Of a stretch of DNA of 64,000 bases, positions 29,784 to 41,799 are shown piece after piece. Position 1 is the first letter of the stretch, and each line of letters begins with the position of its first letter. Under the pieces are notes generated by a model. That model had not been told where the DNA came from and made no database searches. It saw only the letters and a list, made by a program, of their open reading frames with translations. Source of the stretch: Pisolithus tinctorius (lineage: Eukaryota; Basidiomycota; Agaricomycetes; Boletales; Pisolithaceae); assembly GCA_024663395.1 (NCBI GenBank), contig JANFAH010000026.1, forward strand, positions 434,001-498,000. The letters are read 5' to 3'. Both the position numbers and the translations under genes were made by a program.

Positions 29784-32700
29784 TTGACGCCAGACATTCC
29801 CAATACTAAGGACAGTTCTATCTCTGTTGCCCCTGTACTTGTATCGTCTACACCAGAACATACTATGCAAGTTCCAATCTCCCTTTACACATCAGAAAGA
29901 ACCAGCAAAGTTGTCAACACCACTGCTCTAGTGGACTCTGGAGCAGAAATATCTTGCATTGACTGGGGATTTGTGCAAAAACATTGAATCCCCACTCAAT
30001 GACTCAAGGAACCCATCCTAGCCAAAAACATGGATGGAACTCAGAACTCCAAGGGAAAGATTTTGTTCTCCACCACTCTCTATTTTAGGATTGAAAGACT
30101 TGTTCATCAGTCCTTCTTCCACATCATCAACTGTGGAACAGAAAATGTCATTCTAGGCCTCCCCTGGTTACAAGAAAACAACCCCATCATTGACTGGAGA
30201 ATGGGCATGCTGTCCATTGACAAAAAGACTGACAGGTCTAGAGAACTAAAACACAACATCTCTTCTGTTTCAATCAAAGAACCCACTGTGAACCTCATGT
30301 CCCCTGCCAAAAAGAAAGGCATAAACAAGTTCATGGACTATGAAGAACCCAAAGAAGAAACCATCTGTGCACACTTTGTGATGTTGGTTGGAAAACTTGT
30401 TGAAGAAGCAAAGAGGATTAATCCAAAAAATGGTCTTCTTTGAAAGATCACCATGGCTATGGAATTAGCCCAAGAAGAACATAAGAAGAAACCAAAAGCT
30501 GTCCTACCAGAAGATTATAAGGACTTTGCCTTGGTTTTCGAGAAACCTTCCAATGGTGTTTTACTCCCATCACAACCATATGACCATGCAATCAACCTTG
30601 TTGAGGACTTTGTCCCCAAGGTGGCAAAAGCATATCCACTCTCCCCTTCTGAAAGGGAGTCCACAGAAAAGTTCATTGAAGAAAACCTTTGAGAAGGAAA
30701 GATCTGCCCCTCAAAATCCCCCCAAGCTGCACCCTTCTTCTTTGTCAGAAAGAAAGATGGTTCCCTTCATCCCTGTCAAGACTACTGATATCTGAACAAA
30801 AAATGGTGAAGGACATGTACCCCCTTCCCCTTATCTTGGATCTCATGGATAAACTCAAGGGAGCATCCATCTTCACAAAGATGGATGTAAGATCAGGATA
30901 CAACAATGTCCACATCAAAGAAGGAGATCAGTGGAAGGCTGCATTTATAATGCATAAAGGCCTCTTTGAACCAATGGTCATGTTCTTCAGGTTGTGCAAC
31001 TCTCCTGCCACCTTCCAATGATTCATGAACAACTCGTTCCAAGACATGATTGCAGAAGGATGGCTGGTCATCTATATGGATGACCTTCTTATATTCTCTA
31101 CCAATCCCAAAGAACACAAACAAAGAACCTGCTGTGTTCTTGAACAAATGAGGGAACTCTTGCTCCCTCTAAAACTTGAAAAATGCCATTTTGATCTAAC
31201 CAAGGTCAAATACCTTGGAGTGATCATAAAAGAAAATACTGTCACCATGGATCCCATCAAAATCCAAGGCATTGCAGAATGGCCTATCCCAAAGAAGGTC
31301 AAAGACATGCAATCCTTCTTAGGATTCATGAATTTCTACAGAAGATTCATCCCCTACTACTCAGACATCACCTGACCCCTCATCGACCTCACTAAGAAAA
31401 CTGTTGCTTGGGAATGGTCAAAGAAGTGCCAGACTGCCTTTGAACTCCTCAAAAGAATCTTTATGGCACAACTGACCCTTCGAATGCCCAACACCTCTTG
31501 GCCATTCACTATAACAACTGACACATTGAAATATGCAACTGGAGGCATCCTCCTTCAGGAAGATTCAAATGGCCAGTGGCAACCCTGTACCTTCATCTCC
31601 CAGTCATTTAACCCTGCAGAAAGAAACTATGACACCTATGACAGAGAACTACTTGGGGTTATCTGAGGCTTAAAATCCTGGAGACACTATCTCCATGGAT
31701 CACTGTTCCCAGTCAAGGTCTTTACCAACCACAAAAATTTGACCTACTTCAAAGCCCCACAGAACTTGAATCATCGCCAAGCTTGTTGGCTTCTTGACCT
31801 TGCAGACTTTGATCTGCAACTAGAACACATTCCAGGAAAAGACCTGGCTGCCCCTGATGCCCTCTCCCAAAGACCTGACCATATCCCTGATGATGATGAT
31901 GATGAAGATAACAAAGGAGTTACCCTCCTCCCACAGACCATGTTTGTCAATCTCATTGACACCAACCTTACACAAAAGGTCATGTCCTCTTCCATGAAAG
32001 ACCCAGTTGTCCAGATGGCACTTTGTGCCATAGAAAATGTTGACATGCCACTCCCTTTCAAATCCCACCTCTCTGACTGGAAATTTGATAATGGAGTCTT
32101 ACTCTATAAAGACCAGATTTACATCCCAGACAACCCCTCCCTTTGACAGACCATTGTGTCCAACCACCACAACCACCCTTCTGCTGGGCACCCTGGTGTC
32201 CTGAAAACCTGACAACTCATCTCCTCTGAGCTTTGGTGGCCTGGATTAGTGTCCTTTGTCTGAAAATATGTAGAAGGCTGTGCTATATGCCAGCAAAACA
32301 AAGCAAACACTCACCCAATGACACCACCCCATATGCCCATCCCCTCAACCTCGACCCGCCCCTCCCAACAGATCTCCTGCAATCTGGTTACTGACCTTCC
32401 CCTTTCCAAAGGTTATGATTCCCTTTTGGTTGTGGTAGACCATGGGCTTATGAAGGGGGTAATTTTGACACCTACGAAGAAAACTGCCTCTGCTGCTGAC
32501 ATTGCAGCACTCTTTTTCAAGAAAGTCTACTCCCATTTCGGGTTGTATGACAAAATAATATCCAACTGAGGTCCTCAGTTTGCCTCTGCATTTGCAAAAG
32601 AACTTGCTTCCCTCTTGGGATACTCCCTTGCCCTCTCAATGGTGTATCACCCCCAGACTGATGGGGAGACTGAATGTGTAAACCAGGAGGTTGAAACCTA

Positions 32701-33430
32701 CCCATGAATCTTCTGCCAGAATGACCCTACCTCATGGGTGGATAACCTCCCTATGGCAGAATTTGCACACAACCACTGCCCGCATTCTGTCACTCATCAA
32801 TCACCATTCTACCTCATGTACAGGTATGAACCAAAACCCCTTCCATCTCTTATTGTGGAAACCCACCTTCCTGCTGCCAAGTCTAGACTCGAGGAACTCC
32901 AAAAGGCTAGAGAGGAAGCCCTTGTGGCCCACAATCTAGCCAGAAATGTAATGAAGAATTGCCTGTCATGACCCTTCTCCCCTGCCCAAAAGGGTGACAA
33001 GGTCTGGCTTGAGGCACAGAACCTGAAGTGTTCCTATGAAAATAGAAATCTCACCCCAAAACGAGAGGGACCCTTTACTGTTTCTGACATCCTGTCCCCA
33101 ATCACCTATTGCCTCGCAATTCCCACACAATGTCTTCCATGCTTCCCTCTTATCACCCTATCACAAAAATGACATCCATGGACCAAACTTCCTGGCTCCA
33201 CCACCTGACCTGATCAACGAAGAAGAAGAATACAAGGTTGAGGCAATAGTCGGCCATAAAAGGGCCAGCCACAGCCACACCTTCTTAATCAAATAGAAGG
33301 GTTATCCTTCATCCAAAAACTCATGGCAGACAGAAGCATGTCTTGAACATGTGGACGATACACTCTCTGCATATAAAAAATGCTTCCCAAAGGACTTCCC
33401 TCCCCAGAAACTACCCACTCAATGTCTCAC
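29784..33430 (+). pseudogene. pol: Element D pol: protease, reverse transcriptase, RNase H, integrase, chromodomain
   Basis: Protease ALVDSGAEISCID (near 29930) and NVILGLPWLQENNP; reverse transcriptase [16 protein letters not shown] and YMDDLLIFS (near 31075, catalytic Asp pair kept); RNase H TTDTLKYATGGIL and the HIPGKDLAAPDALSQR end; integrase HHCC region with GCAICQQNK, then SNxGPQFAS and PQTDGETECVNQE; chromodomain with EEYKVEAIVGHKRA. The frame is cut repeatedly, by TGA at 30441, 30690, 31019, 31373, 31664, 32144 and 32567 among others, nearly always where relatives have Arg. A TAG at 33294 replaces the chromodomain Trp (LIK*KGYPSS). Confidence 0.88.
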
Positions 33431-33458
33431 TTGTACTGTCAGAAGTATAACTCTTGAA

Positions 33459-34466
33459 ATGCCTCCTCACCATTACACCTACCCTCGCAAACCTTCTTGC
33501 TGCCATACTCCCTTCGCTTGTCATCAGCAACAGCCTGCTAGTGATCAAATGATTGCTTTGTATTGTCTTTTCATTGCTGACCCTGCCATTGTTGGCACTG
33601 TTTACCATGAGGTTGACAAGAACTCTCCTCTTGACCTGGTATACCATGCCACTATCTAAGCCCTTCGGCTTGAGGAACTGTCTCGCTACATCAACCGACA
33701 AAACCCTTTACTGTCTCCTGCCCATACCATCCTAAATGAAATTGCACATGAACAGGTTCCCCTGCTCCTCCGACTTTTTGACATCCTTGGAGGTGCTGAC
33801 CTCATTTACAATGTCCATCAATACCCTACATTGATCACACCACCCCCTCCTGGGTCTAGAAGGCCCTCAACTGCAACCTCTCCTCTGGTATCCTCCATGT
33901 CATCCTCCCCTCCAGCATTGTCACTGTCCTCCCAATCCTCCCACTCATCTTGCTCTCTCAGAAGAGCCAATAGACCTCATACCTGCTGCTTGTCAGGCCC
34001 TAATCCACAACCATGCAAGTCCCATGACTCCCCATCAGAGGTAGACCCTGAGACTGCCTTTGGTGTCTCCAGAGCCAAGCTTGACTATACCTTGAACATT
34101 GTCAAGACCCTTGCCCAGCTACCCCCATCTCCTGTGCTCAACACACTCACCAAGGCTGATCACCCTCTGACCCCTTCCAATCCATGCTATCATCAAGCAT
34201 GTTATGTCTGTCGACATCTTGGACACATCCACATCAACTGTGGACTCTATGAATGTCCCCTTTGTCACGCCACCTGCCCTGGGCATACCCAAGCCCAGTG
34301 CCCCTCTATATGCCCTTGTTGACCACTACAAGAAAGAATTACCACTCCTGGAGTGGTGGATGATCATACCCTTGTTGGAAGTGAGGACAATGACTTATAT
34401 GACAATAATTTTGACTTTGACGACTCTGCCATTAGCAATATGACCAGAGAACCTTACAGAGAATAG
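33459..34466 (+). pseudogene. Element D third frame: zinc-knuckle protein after pol
   Basis: A sense-strand frame between the chromodomain and the 3' LTR, starting MPPHHYTYPRKP and ending at TAG 34464, interrupted by TAA 33657 and TGA 34320. The last third has two Cys/His motifs in tandem, CYVCRHLGHIHINC (CX2CX4HX4C) and CPLCHATCPGH...QCP, preceded by Ser/Pro-rich sequence and LEELSRYINRQNP. It could be a second nucleic-acid-binding protein. I recall similar zinc-knuckle frames near Agaricomycete gypsy elements, but cannot verify this. Role unknown. Confidence 0.6.
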
Positions 34467-34503
34467 TTGAAGTTGGGGACTTCAACACTTAGAAAGGGGG
34501 TAA

Positions 34504-34954
34504 TGTTATGTTTCACCCCTGTTTTCATCTTTTCACCAAATGTTTACCTCATGCTTGATCCATTGGACTATCTTTCCTTTCTGAGCCATCTTCCCTCTGT
34601 TCCAATGGCTCCTTATTTCCACCACTAGCATTACAGACTCTTTACATGCTGTAGGCATGTGTCACTATTGCTCAACCAATAGTGTAGTTACTTCATTACA
34701 TGTGGATGCCTCATGGTCCATCTCCTTTGTAGTATTTAGACTGCTGGCTCAAGTCCTGGAACCCCAGACTTGAGCTGCTCAATCATATGCAGCATTCTCA
34801 GAACTTTGCCCTCAGTGTCCCTAACCAGGACCACTCTTAACTGGCATTGCCTAAATCCTTCATCATTTACAAAGGTTACTGCAGCCATTGCTCAGTAGAA
34901 ACCTTAGTCTGCATTTGAGCTTTCCCTACATCTTGACTTCAGTCAAGCATAACA
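34504..34954 (+). repeat. 3' LTR of element D
   Basis: 451 bp, TGTTATGTTTCACCCC to AAGCATAACA, followed by the AGGAG duplication. The polypurine tract lies just before it. Confidence 0.9.
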
Positions 34955-34959
34955 AGGAG

Positions 34960-37532
34960 TTGTTCAATGAAATCCATAGAGATGGAATTCCATGGTTTCT
35001 CTGGCACTGGGAGTTGCTTGAGGAGGCCATAAGGCCAATGGTGGGGAACCTTAGCCCAAGCACAGGCCATTCAAGACTGGACATAATCTTTGACAAATGT
35101 CCTGAGGCTGGGCCAGGTATATTCATGCTGTATGAGTTCTAGTGTGTGGTTTTGGCCGAAATGGCCAGACAGGGGGTGGTCATGCTTGAGGCACAAGACC
35201 CTAATGCAAAGGTCATTTGAGTCTGGCATGTAGATCCTTCCATCAAGCCAAAGGATGCCAGTGTCATCTACTGACCACCAGGGATCAGACATGTCAGACA
35301 GGCAGATTTGTGAGACTGGGTTGTCCAGCAGTGTGGTCAGGATATCATTATGAAGTTTTTCTATATCCATTAGCACAACTGCCCATGAGACCAGGTACTT
35401 GAGGTAAGTGGTGCAGAGGGAGACTGCTAGTTGCTCCTGGGTGAAGACTGGTCTCAGGTTTTGTGGGTTCACTTGGGCATAGCCTCTATCCCCCTCTTTG
35501 GGGTAGACATCCCATCATCTAGTTAGGGTGTCAGGCTTAGCCCTGAGCTTACCAGGCCTGAATCTAATGATCATATTGAACTGAGACAGGAATTCTGACC
35601 AGTGAGCCTGGCAGTGGGTGAGTACTTTAGAGGTAGAGAAGTACTCAAGATTCTTGTGGTTGGTGACAATGTCAACCAGTGAGGCTGAGCCCTCAAGGTA
35701 ATGGTGCCAGGTCCAGAATTCTCCAAAGATTGCAAGCAATTCCTCATCATGGGTATCATAGTTCAACTCCAGGGTGGTCAGAGTTTGGGAGTAGAATGTG
35801 ACCAGATGTATCTGGCCATCACTGCAGGTGATAGACAGAATGCCAGTGATGGCATTGTCCAATGCATCAGTCTCAATGGTGATGGGGACCCCAGGGATGA
35901 AATGAGTTAAGACCAGTGCAGTAGTAAAGGCAGCCTTGAGGTTATTGAATGACCAGCAGCACTCCTCAGAAAAGTTCCAAGGAGCCCCCTTGCAGGTAAG
36001 CCAAGTCAGTGGTATGATGATGTCCAAGTAATTAAAGATAAACTGGCAGTAGAAGTTAGTGAAGCCAAGGAAGGATTGTATGTCCTTGACCTTGCGAGGC
36101 TCAGGCCAGTCACAGATGGTCTGGACCTTTATCATGAGGCCAGCAGGGGAAAGGTGGAAGCCAAGATATTCAACTGAGTCCAAGTGAAACTCACATTTCT
36201 CCAGCTTCACATAAAGACCATGAAGCCAAAGCTGACAGAGGACTTCTCAGACATGCTGCTTATGTGATTCCTTATCTCTGGAGTAGATTAGAATATCATC
36301 CAGGTAGACAACCACACAGACATCCAACATGTCTGCAAAGATGGTTTTCATGAAGCATTGGAAGGTGGCCAGGGCATTGGTGAGGCTGAAGGGCATTACT
36401 AGCCACTCGTAGGATCCATACCAAGTCCAAAAGGTGATCTTCCATTCATCACCCAGGGCAATCCAAATGAGATGGTAGGCATGCCATAGATCAATCTTGG
36501 TATAGATCTTGGCTCAGCTTGGTGAGTCTAAGAGGTCAGAGATGAGTGGTAGTGGGTATTGGTCTTTCTTAGTGATTTTGTTGAGGCCATGGAAGTCTAC
36601 ACAGAGCCAGAGGGAGCCATCCTTCTTTTTGACAAAGAGGACTGGTGCAGCATAAGGGGAGGAAGTAGGCTGAATGAAACTGGTAGTGAGGTTTTCATTG
36701 ATGAAAGTCCAGAGAGCTTGGAGCTCAACCAGGGACAGCAAGTAGGTGGTGCCAAGAGGCAGGGTTGTTCCTTCTTCAAGCTCTATCCTCAGGTCATACT
36801 CCCAGTGTGGTGGGAGTGCTGAGGCCTTGGCTTTACTGAAAACATCAGCAAAATCATGGTACTCTTCCAGGACATTGGGTAAGGCCAGAGGAGAAGAAGC
36901 CAAGGCTGATTGGGCTTGAGCTGAGTCCAAGGGGTGGAGCTGAAGTTGGAATTGGACAGACCCTTCAAGTTTGCAGGTGCATATGAAGGTGGCTGCATTG
37001 ATTAGAGAAACAAGAGGAGCCTTCAGGGGGGTGCAAGCTGGGGAGTTGGAGACCAGTACAGATGGTGCAAGGCCAGGTTGGTTGCTAGGACTGGAGTCAG
37101 GGAGGCTGGTGGGAACTGGGCTTACAGGGGGTGTTGATGGGGTTGGCATTCCTTGTGCAGGAGTCCGGAATGTTAGACTGCAGGTACCCAATCAATCAAC
37201 AGATTGTAGTGGGTGAGCCAGTCATGTCTGAGGACTATCTTACACTCAGAATCCAACAGGGCTAGATACAGGGTTACTGGGGTGACATTGCTGGATGCAA
37301 AGTGGATATTGACATCTACTGCTTGGATTATAGTAAAAGTGGACATTCCATTGAAGAGCCAGAGTTGGATTGGTGAGACTGAGTACAGGGTAAATGAATG
37401 TTGATTAGCAAACTGATTATCTATAAAACAATGGGTGGAGCCAGAGTCCACTAAAGTACAAAGCCAAGGTAATTCTGGGTTTTCTAATGTGACATAGGGG
37501 GTTAATGAATTTGGACTGGAAAGAGCAGACAT
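34960..37532 (-). pseudogene. pol: Element B pol, N-terminal part: protease, reverse transcriptase, RNase H, integrase start
   Basis: On the minus strand from 37532: protease LVDSGSTHCFIDNQF, reverse transcriptase [17 protein letters not shown] and an intact YLDDIL box near 36300, then FLGFTNFY, RNase H ETDALDNAITGIL, and integrase with HPLSGHFGQNH and PWNSISMDFIEQL up to the element D junction at 34960. The frame is split by TGA codons, for example SPS*AKIYTKI near 36514 and TR*WD near 35515, where Arg is expected. Unlike element A, the YLDD box is preserved. Confidence 0.87.
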
Positions 37533-37609
37533 GTTGAGACAAGCCTCCAGGTTTGCACAACCAGAGTCAATGCAGCTCCCAGATTGTGCAGAGTCCCAGG
37601 AGCTGCTAC

Positions 37610-38975
37610 CTATTTTTTTGTCTTAGGGGTAGAACCTGAGCCCAAGGTCGGTGCAGCCTCAGTGGTGGCCACAGTGTGAGCCTTGGTCTTTCTGGCTTTC
37701 TTGGGGCACTTCTCAGTGAAGTGGCCAGGGCCTCTGCAGAACATGCAGAGGTTTCCCTCAATGCGACACTTGCATTCTTCTGGGGTGAGCTTCCCATCCT
37801 TACTGAGTTTGCTAGGCTCAGGCTTGGATGAGTTGCTGTTATTGCCCAGCTTTGATGAAGCTGGCTTGGGGGAAGATCCAGAGTTGTTATTGCTGCCAGT
37901 CTTGGCTTTCTCTTGACCAGTCTTGGCTTGATTGTTGTTACCAGAGCCTCTGGACTTATTGTTGCTGGAGTTGGATGAGCCTTGGTGCTTACTTGGCCTA
38001 TGGACTTCTTCCTTGCACTCCCAATAGCATGCATCTATTTCCTGGGTGAGGTGGCAGAGCTCATGTAGAGTCCAGGGCTTGCCAACCCAACAGACCTCAT
38101 CTTTGATTCGGTCTGGGAGGCTGAAGTAGAAGTGGTGGCACAGCGCACCATCTCCATAGCCTCAGACTTGCAAAGCAAGCCAATTAAAGTCAACTACATA
38201 TCTATTAATGTGCTGGCTATCCTTCATATGTAAATGGTTGAGTTGGCTCTCAGCATCAGCAACTGGGTTGTGAGGGCCAAAGGTAGTTTGCAATTCTAGG
38301 ATGAACTCCCTCCAGGAGTCCATCCAGAGAGGCTGGTCATCAGGGTCATCAAATCTGAGCAAGTCTGGCTTGAACCACTCAAGAGCCATGCCCTTGAGGT
38401 AAGATTGCACAAAGATGACTTTAGTGTGGTCAGTCTTGGAAATTCAGCTTGCACTGAATGAAGAAGGCATGAAGTTTCTTGGGGTCAGTGCCATCAAAGG
38501 TGTTGGGCTTGCACAACTTGGTTCTGCTTGGGGATTCAGGACTAGTGCAGGTGTTGCAGGCCAGTAGCTTGATGGCTTTCATGAGACTGTTGAAGACCAC
38601 AACCATGGGTTTGGTATCTGGGTCTGGGAAGTCCAGTTCGTCCTCTGGATCATTCTCATCCAGATTATCATCACCAGGCCCATCATCACTGGGACTGTTG
38701 CTGGGGTCATCATCATCAGGGTTATTATTGTCATCATTGTCTGGCCCTCCATCCCCAGGATTGCCACTGGGGATGGGAGCAATGGGACAACATGGGGTGG
38801 GTGTATTGGATGTTTGGGCTGAAAAGCCCCTATAAAGGACTAATGGGATCTGGAGATCACCTAGTGGTACCCAAGGCAGCTAATGCTGTCTCATGACAAG
38901 TCCCACTGGCTGAGGCAGAGTCAGGGTTGGTGGCAGAGCAGCCATGGGGAGGTTGGAAACAAGTCTTGGTTGCCA
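37610..38975 (-). pseudogene. gag: Element B gag
   Basis: Probable start at ATG 38975 (MATKTCFQPPHG), then a broken Asp/Asn/Pro-rich region, a capsid-like part (CKPNTFDGTDPKKLHAFF; SYLKGMALEWFKPDLL) and a zinc knuckle CMFCRGPGHFTEKC near 37705-37745. It ends in a Lys-rich tail at 37610. Several stops and shifts are present. Gag packages the element RNA. Confidence 0.8.
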
Positions 38976-39014
38976 TGATATGTTAGACCCACACAAGTGG
39001 TGAGTCTGAAATAC

Positions 39015-39537
39015 TGTCAAGTTCAGGTTGTCTGGGTTGAGTCCAGACTGGAGACCAAAGTGGGTGCAAGGCCAAGAGGTCAGGATCAGGGTGAAGGGCA
39101 GTGATACAGGTGGTGGACTGATTAGACTTAGCAACTGAGATTACAGCACTATTCCCTTGCATGGGTCTCAGTCCAAGTCTGAGGCCAAGATGGGATTATC
39201 AGAGTAACTTAGTTGATTTCAGACTGAGGGATACAGGCCAAGTATCTACAAGTTTATATACTAGAGACAACTATAGTATGGAAACTGGTAATGCCAGTCT
39301 CGCAAAGATTGCTAAGGTGATTGGTAAGACAAGCATTAGTAATGTATGACTAAGGTAGCAGAGACCAGGACAGGGCAGACTGGAGACAAGACTGGGCAGG
39401 GATCAACTGAAGTGACATGCACTGCAAAGCAGTGTATACCATGCTAGACCATCTGGGGATAAGGGATTGGTGAGGCTGAGGCTGGACTGAGTGAATGTGA
39501 GGCTGAGTCTGGCCAGGGTCAAGACATGACTATGACA
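39015..39537 (-). repeat. 5' LTR of element B
   Basis: 523 bp, same ends as 25163-25685. It is followed on the right by CTGGG, the matching target duplication. Confidence 0.9.
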
Positions 39538-39760
39538 CTGGGGACATATTTCATGTGGATTTGATTGATGTGATGTAGGAATTGGTAATAGAAGATACCT
39601 AGAATTAGTAAATATCAGTGCTGGGCAAGTATAATGCTCAACCCAAAAGGGAGGTCCTGTTTCAAGAAAAGAAGAAGTAGTAAAATGTAAAAATGCGAAC
39701 TAGAAATGTAGACTTAGCTCTGTCTGTCTAATAACTCTTGCCAGTCCTCCTGGCCCTTTG
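39538..39760 (-). pseudogene. DIRS-like element: RNase H fragment
   Basis: The minus strand next to element B reads FYYQFLHHINQIHMKYVPS, which continues in frame into SSDNPADPLSRG at 25162 when element B is left out. The part beyond about 39610 is not recognisable. The element probably continues right of the solo LTR at 39761-40575 but I could not follow it. Confidence 0.5.
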
Positions 39761-40575
39761 TGTCATGACCATGACACCAGCGTAAGCCCCTAACACCTAC
39801 TCCGCCCTCTTCCGACATGTTCCCGCGCTTCTCCGCCCTCCTCCGACATGTTCCTGCGCTCCTCCGACCCTCCCGACACATCTCCACACCTCTCCGAGGT
39901 CCCCCGTCCATGTTCTGACCAACTCCGCTCAACTCCGCCCTAAGGTTGGTCACATGGGCTGTCAGACTTGCGGCCCTGCATTCTAGATAGGGTTCTGCCC
40001 TTGTGTCAGTTTTCTCCATTCTTCCGCTCCTTTGGTATTTACCCTCTCCTCCTCATTGTAGTAGTTTCCTTGTCTCAGTTAAGGTCCCTGTCATCCCTAC
40101 CCTCTATCCCTTGTGTCGGAAGGACTCTAACCCACTTTACACTTATTGGTTTACATTCCATACTGCACCACCCTTGACCTACATCGTATATAAGGCCACA
40201 TAGTACTCCGTTGTAATCAGTACGAATATCGAATAAAGTCCCCACCTTTGACTCCCTCTCAGTCCCCTCCGGAGTTTCGTCTCCACTTCCTCTGAGTCTG
40301 CTCCACCTCTGAAATACGAGGGCTGAGCTCGCACAAGGGGGCAGCACACTAGCTGAACCCAACGCCCTCTCATCTGACCTCCGACCTCTGACCTCTGGCT
40401 CCGACTCCGACCTCAGCCTCTGAAACTTCCCTTCATATCCCTCTGCTCACTGTTCATCGAATATCTTGCCACCCAGTGGTCGGATTCACTTCGGACTTTG
40501 ACCGCTGTACTCCGCAGCCCAACCCGCTCCAACTCCGCCCTAAGAAGGAGCCAGGGGTGTTGCCCGACTTTGACA
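39761..40575 (+). mobile_element. Solo LTR F (CpG-rich)
   Basis: 815 bp, starts TGTCATGACCATGACA, ends GACTTTGACA, with a perfect 5-bp duplication CTTTG (39756-39760, 40576-40580). It is rich in the words CTCCGCC and CTCCGAC, as in element A, which suggests a related family. A TATA box is at 40188-40196 and a polyadenylation-like AATAAA at 40232-40237, so U3, R and U5 can be placed. It is much richer in CpG than its surroundings, so it is probably young. Confidence 0.82.
40188..40196 (+). promoter_or_regulatory. TATA box of solo LTR F
   Basis: TATATAAGG followed 36 nt later by AATAAA (40232), the usual spacing of promoter and polyadenylation signal around the R region of a compact LTR. Confidence 0.55.
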
Positions 40576-41061
40576 CTTTGGGTACTCCCCAAAGTAACAA
40601 TTCTAACTTCAAAAACTTGCTGAATTGTGAGACAAAATCACCCTACTACTGAGGGCCTGTGACATGAACTGCTTGTATGGTAAACTGAACTTGTGTGAAC
40701 ACAGCACACATGCTTAGTCAGCAATGCAGCTGCTCACCACCAAGTCCAGTGGTGAAATGCAAAAAAAAAAAAAAAAAAAAAGAAGGAAATAAAACAAAAG
40801 AAAACTCTCCACCCCTGAACTCTTGACCCAGACAGCTTCTCCTAGGGAACTCAAACTCATTCTCTACATCTGAGGGGCAGTTTAGAATTTGACTGTCCTC
40901 AGTTGCTCTCCTCACATGAACATCCTCACCCTTGCATCTACTTCCCTCAACCTCTCATCTGCTTCCCTCAACCTTTGAACATGGCACCTCACCCCTCTAG
41001 CCTTGTGCTACTCGAACACAACCACCTTTGGCCCTCAACCACTCTGCAGCCCCCAGGTTCC
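40576..41061. other. No gene recognised; A-tract
   Basis: Between solo LTR F and the next open frames I see no coding signal. It contains a run of about 21 A near 40760-40780 and short repeats of CTTCCCTCAACCT (40940-40975). Confidence 0.4.
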
Positions 41062-41619
41062 TCAAAAGCAGCAGCTGCTCTTCACTTCATCCACCTGTCC
41101 CATTCCCCTCTGCGCACGTGCACACTTGACTCCTTGTACTTCATCTGGCACTTCATCTGGTGGCCAAAGCTCTCGCACTAAGTGTTGCCAAGTGACTCTG
41201 AGTTGTCCATCCTTGTTTGCTACTCTGTCGACCCTAGACACAAAGGATTCTGACATAGTAAATGTTCAAATCATAATAAGGCATGTCACCTTGGATCTGT
41301 ATATCCTCAAGCCTTCTCCAAAGATAGGTCTTCAACTCTGGCAGGTACAGGCACTAATTTGCTTTGCTCTTGATTGTCGGCCTTCAACCTTGTGGTCAGG
41401 TGGATGAAGTCTTGATGCTAAGTACTGATGGACAGCTTCAAGCCTTCCATCCCCGTCAACCACCTTTTCCTTTGCACTAGGGTTCCTGTACCTCACAGTA
41501 GATGGTGTTTGAATCAAAACTGAAAAGGGTACCAGGACTTTGTATATCCCCTTCCTGAGTTTCCCCTCCCTGTTTGATGCTAACCTTGAAACCTTTCCAC
41601 AGCAGAGCTTTGTCTTCAC
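41062..41619 (-). pseudogene. Unrecognised decayed coding stretch with two related repeats
   Basis: Two minus frames, 41619-41332 and 41256-41062, share a pattern: DGDGRLEAVHQYLASRLHPPD and KDGQLRVTWQHLVRELWPPD. This suggests an internal duplication of an ancestral coding unit. I recognise no family. It abuts the tandem repeat on the right and may be part of the same decayed locus. Confidence 0.35.
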
Positions 41620-41799
41620 AACTCAGTAGTCTCCCTTGATCATAGCTGACTGTTCATGTTCACACTTGTTGAATGCCTTAACATTGGGCTCTGGGTGTGA
41701 ATTCATGTCACTTTGAACATGTTGAGTGCTACTTTGTTTATCTGGCAGTTGGTCCACATTGAGGTGACTTAAAACTTTGCCCATACTTTGTAGTTCTTC

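Larger units (their letters stand above)
28116..34954 (+). mobile_element. Complete Ty3/gypsy element D, inserted in integrase of element B
   Basis: 6839 bp with 451-bp LTRs (28116-28566, 34504-34954), ends TGTTA...ATAACA, and a perfect 5-bp duplication AGGAG (28111-28115, 34955-34959). Order: gag, protease, reverse transcriptase, RNase H, integrase, chromodomain, then a sense-strand third frame with zinc knuckles. A polypurine tract AGAAAGGGGGTAA precedes the 3' LTR (34491-34503). The element is strongly CpG-poor and has many TGA codons at Arg positions. Confidence 0.92.
25163..39537 (-). mobile_element. Ty3/gypsy chromovirus B, with element D nested in it
   Basis: A 14.4-kb minus-strand element with 523-bp LTRs at both ends and a perfect 5-bp target duplication CTGGG (25158-25162, 39538-39542). 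Order on the minus strand: 5' LTR, gag, protease, reverse transcriptase, RNase H, integrase (split by element D at 28116-34954), chromodomain, antisense gene, polypurine tract, 3' LTR. It is the same architecture as element A, but CpG-poor and more decayed, so probably older. Confidence 0.9.
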
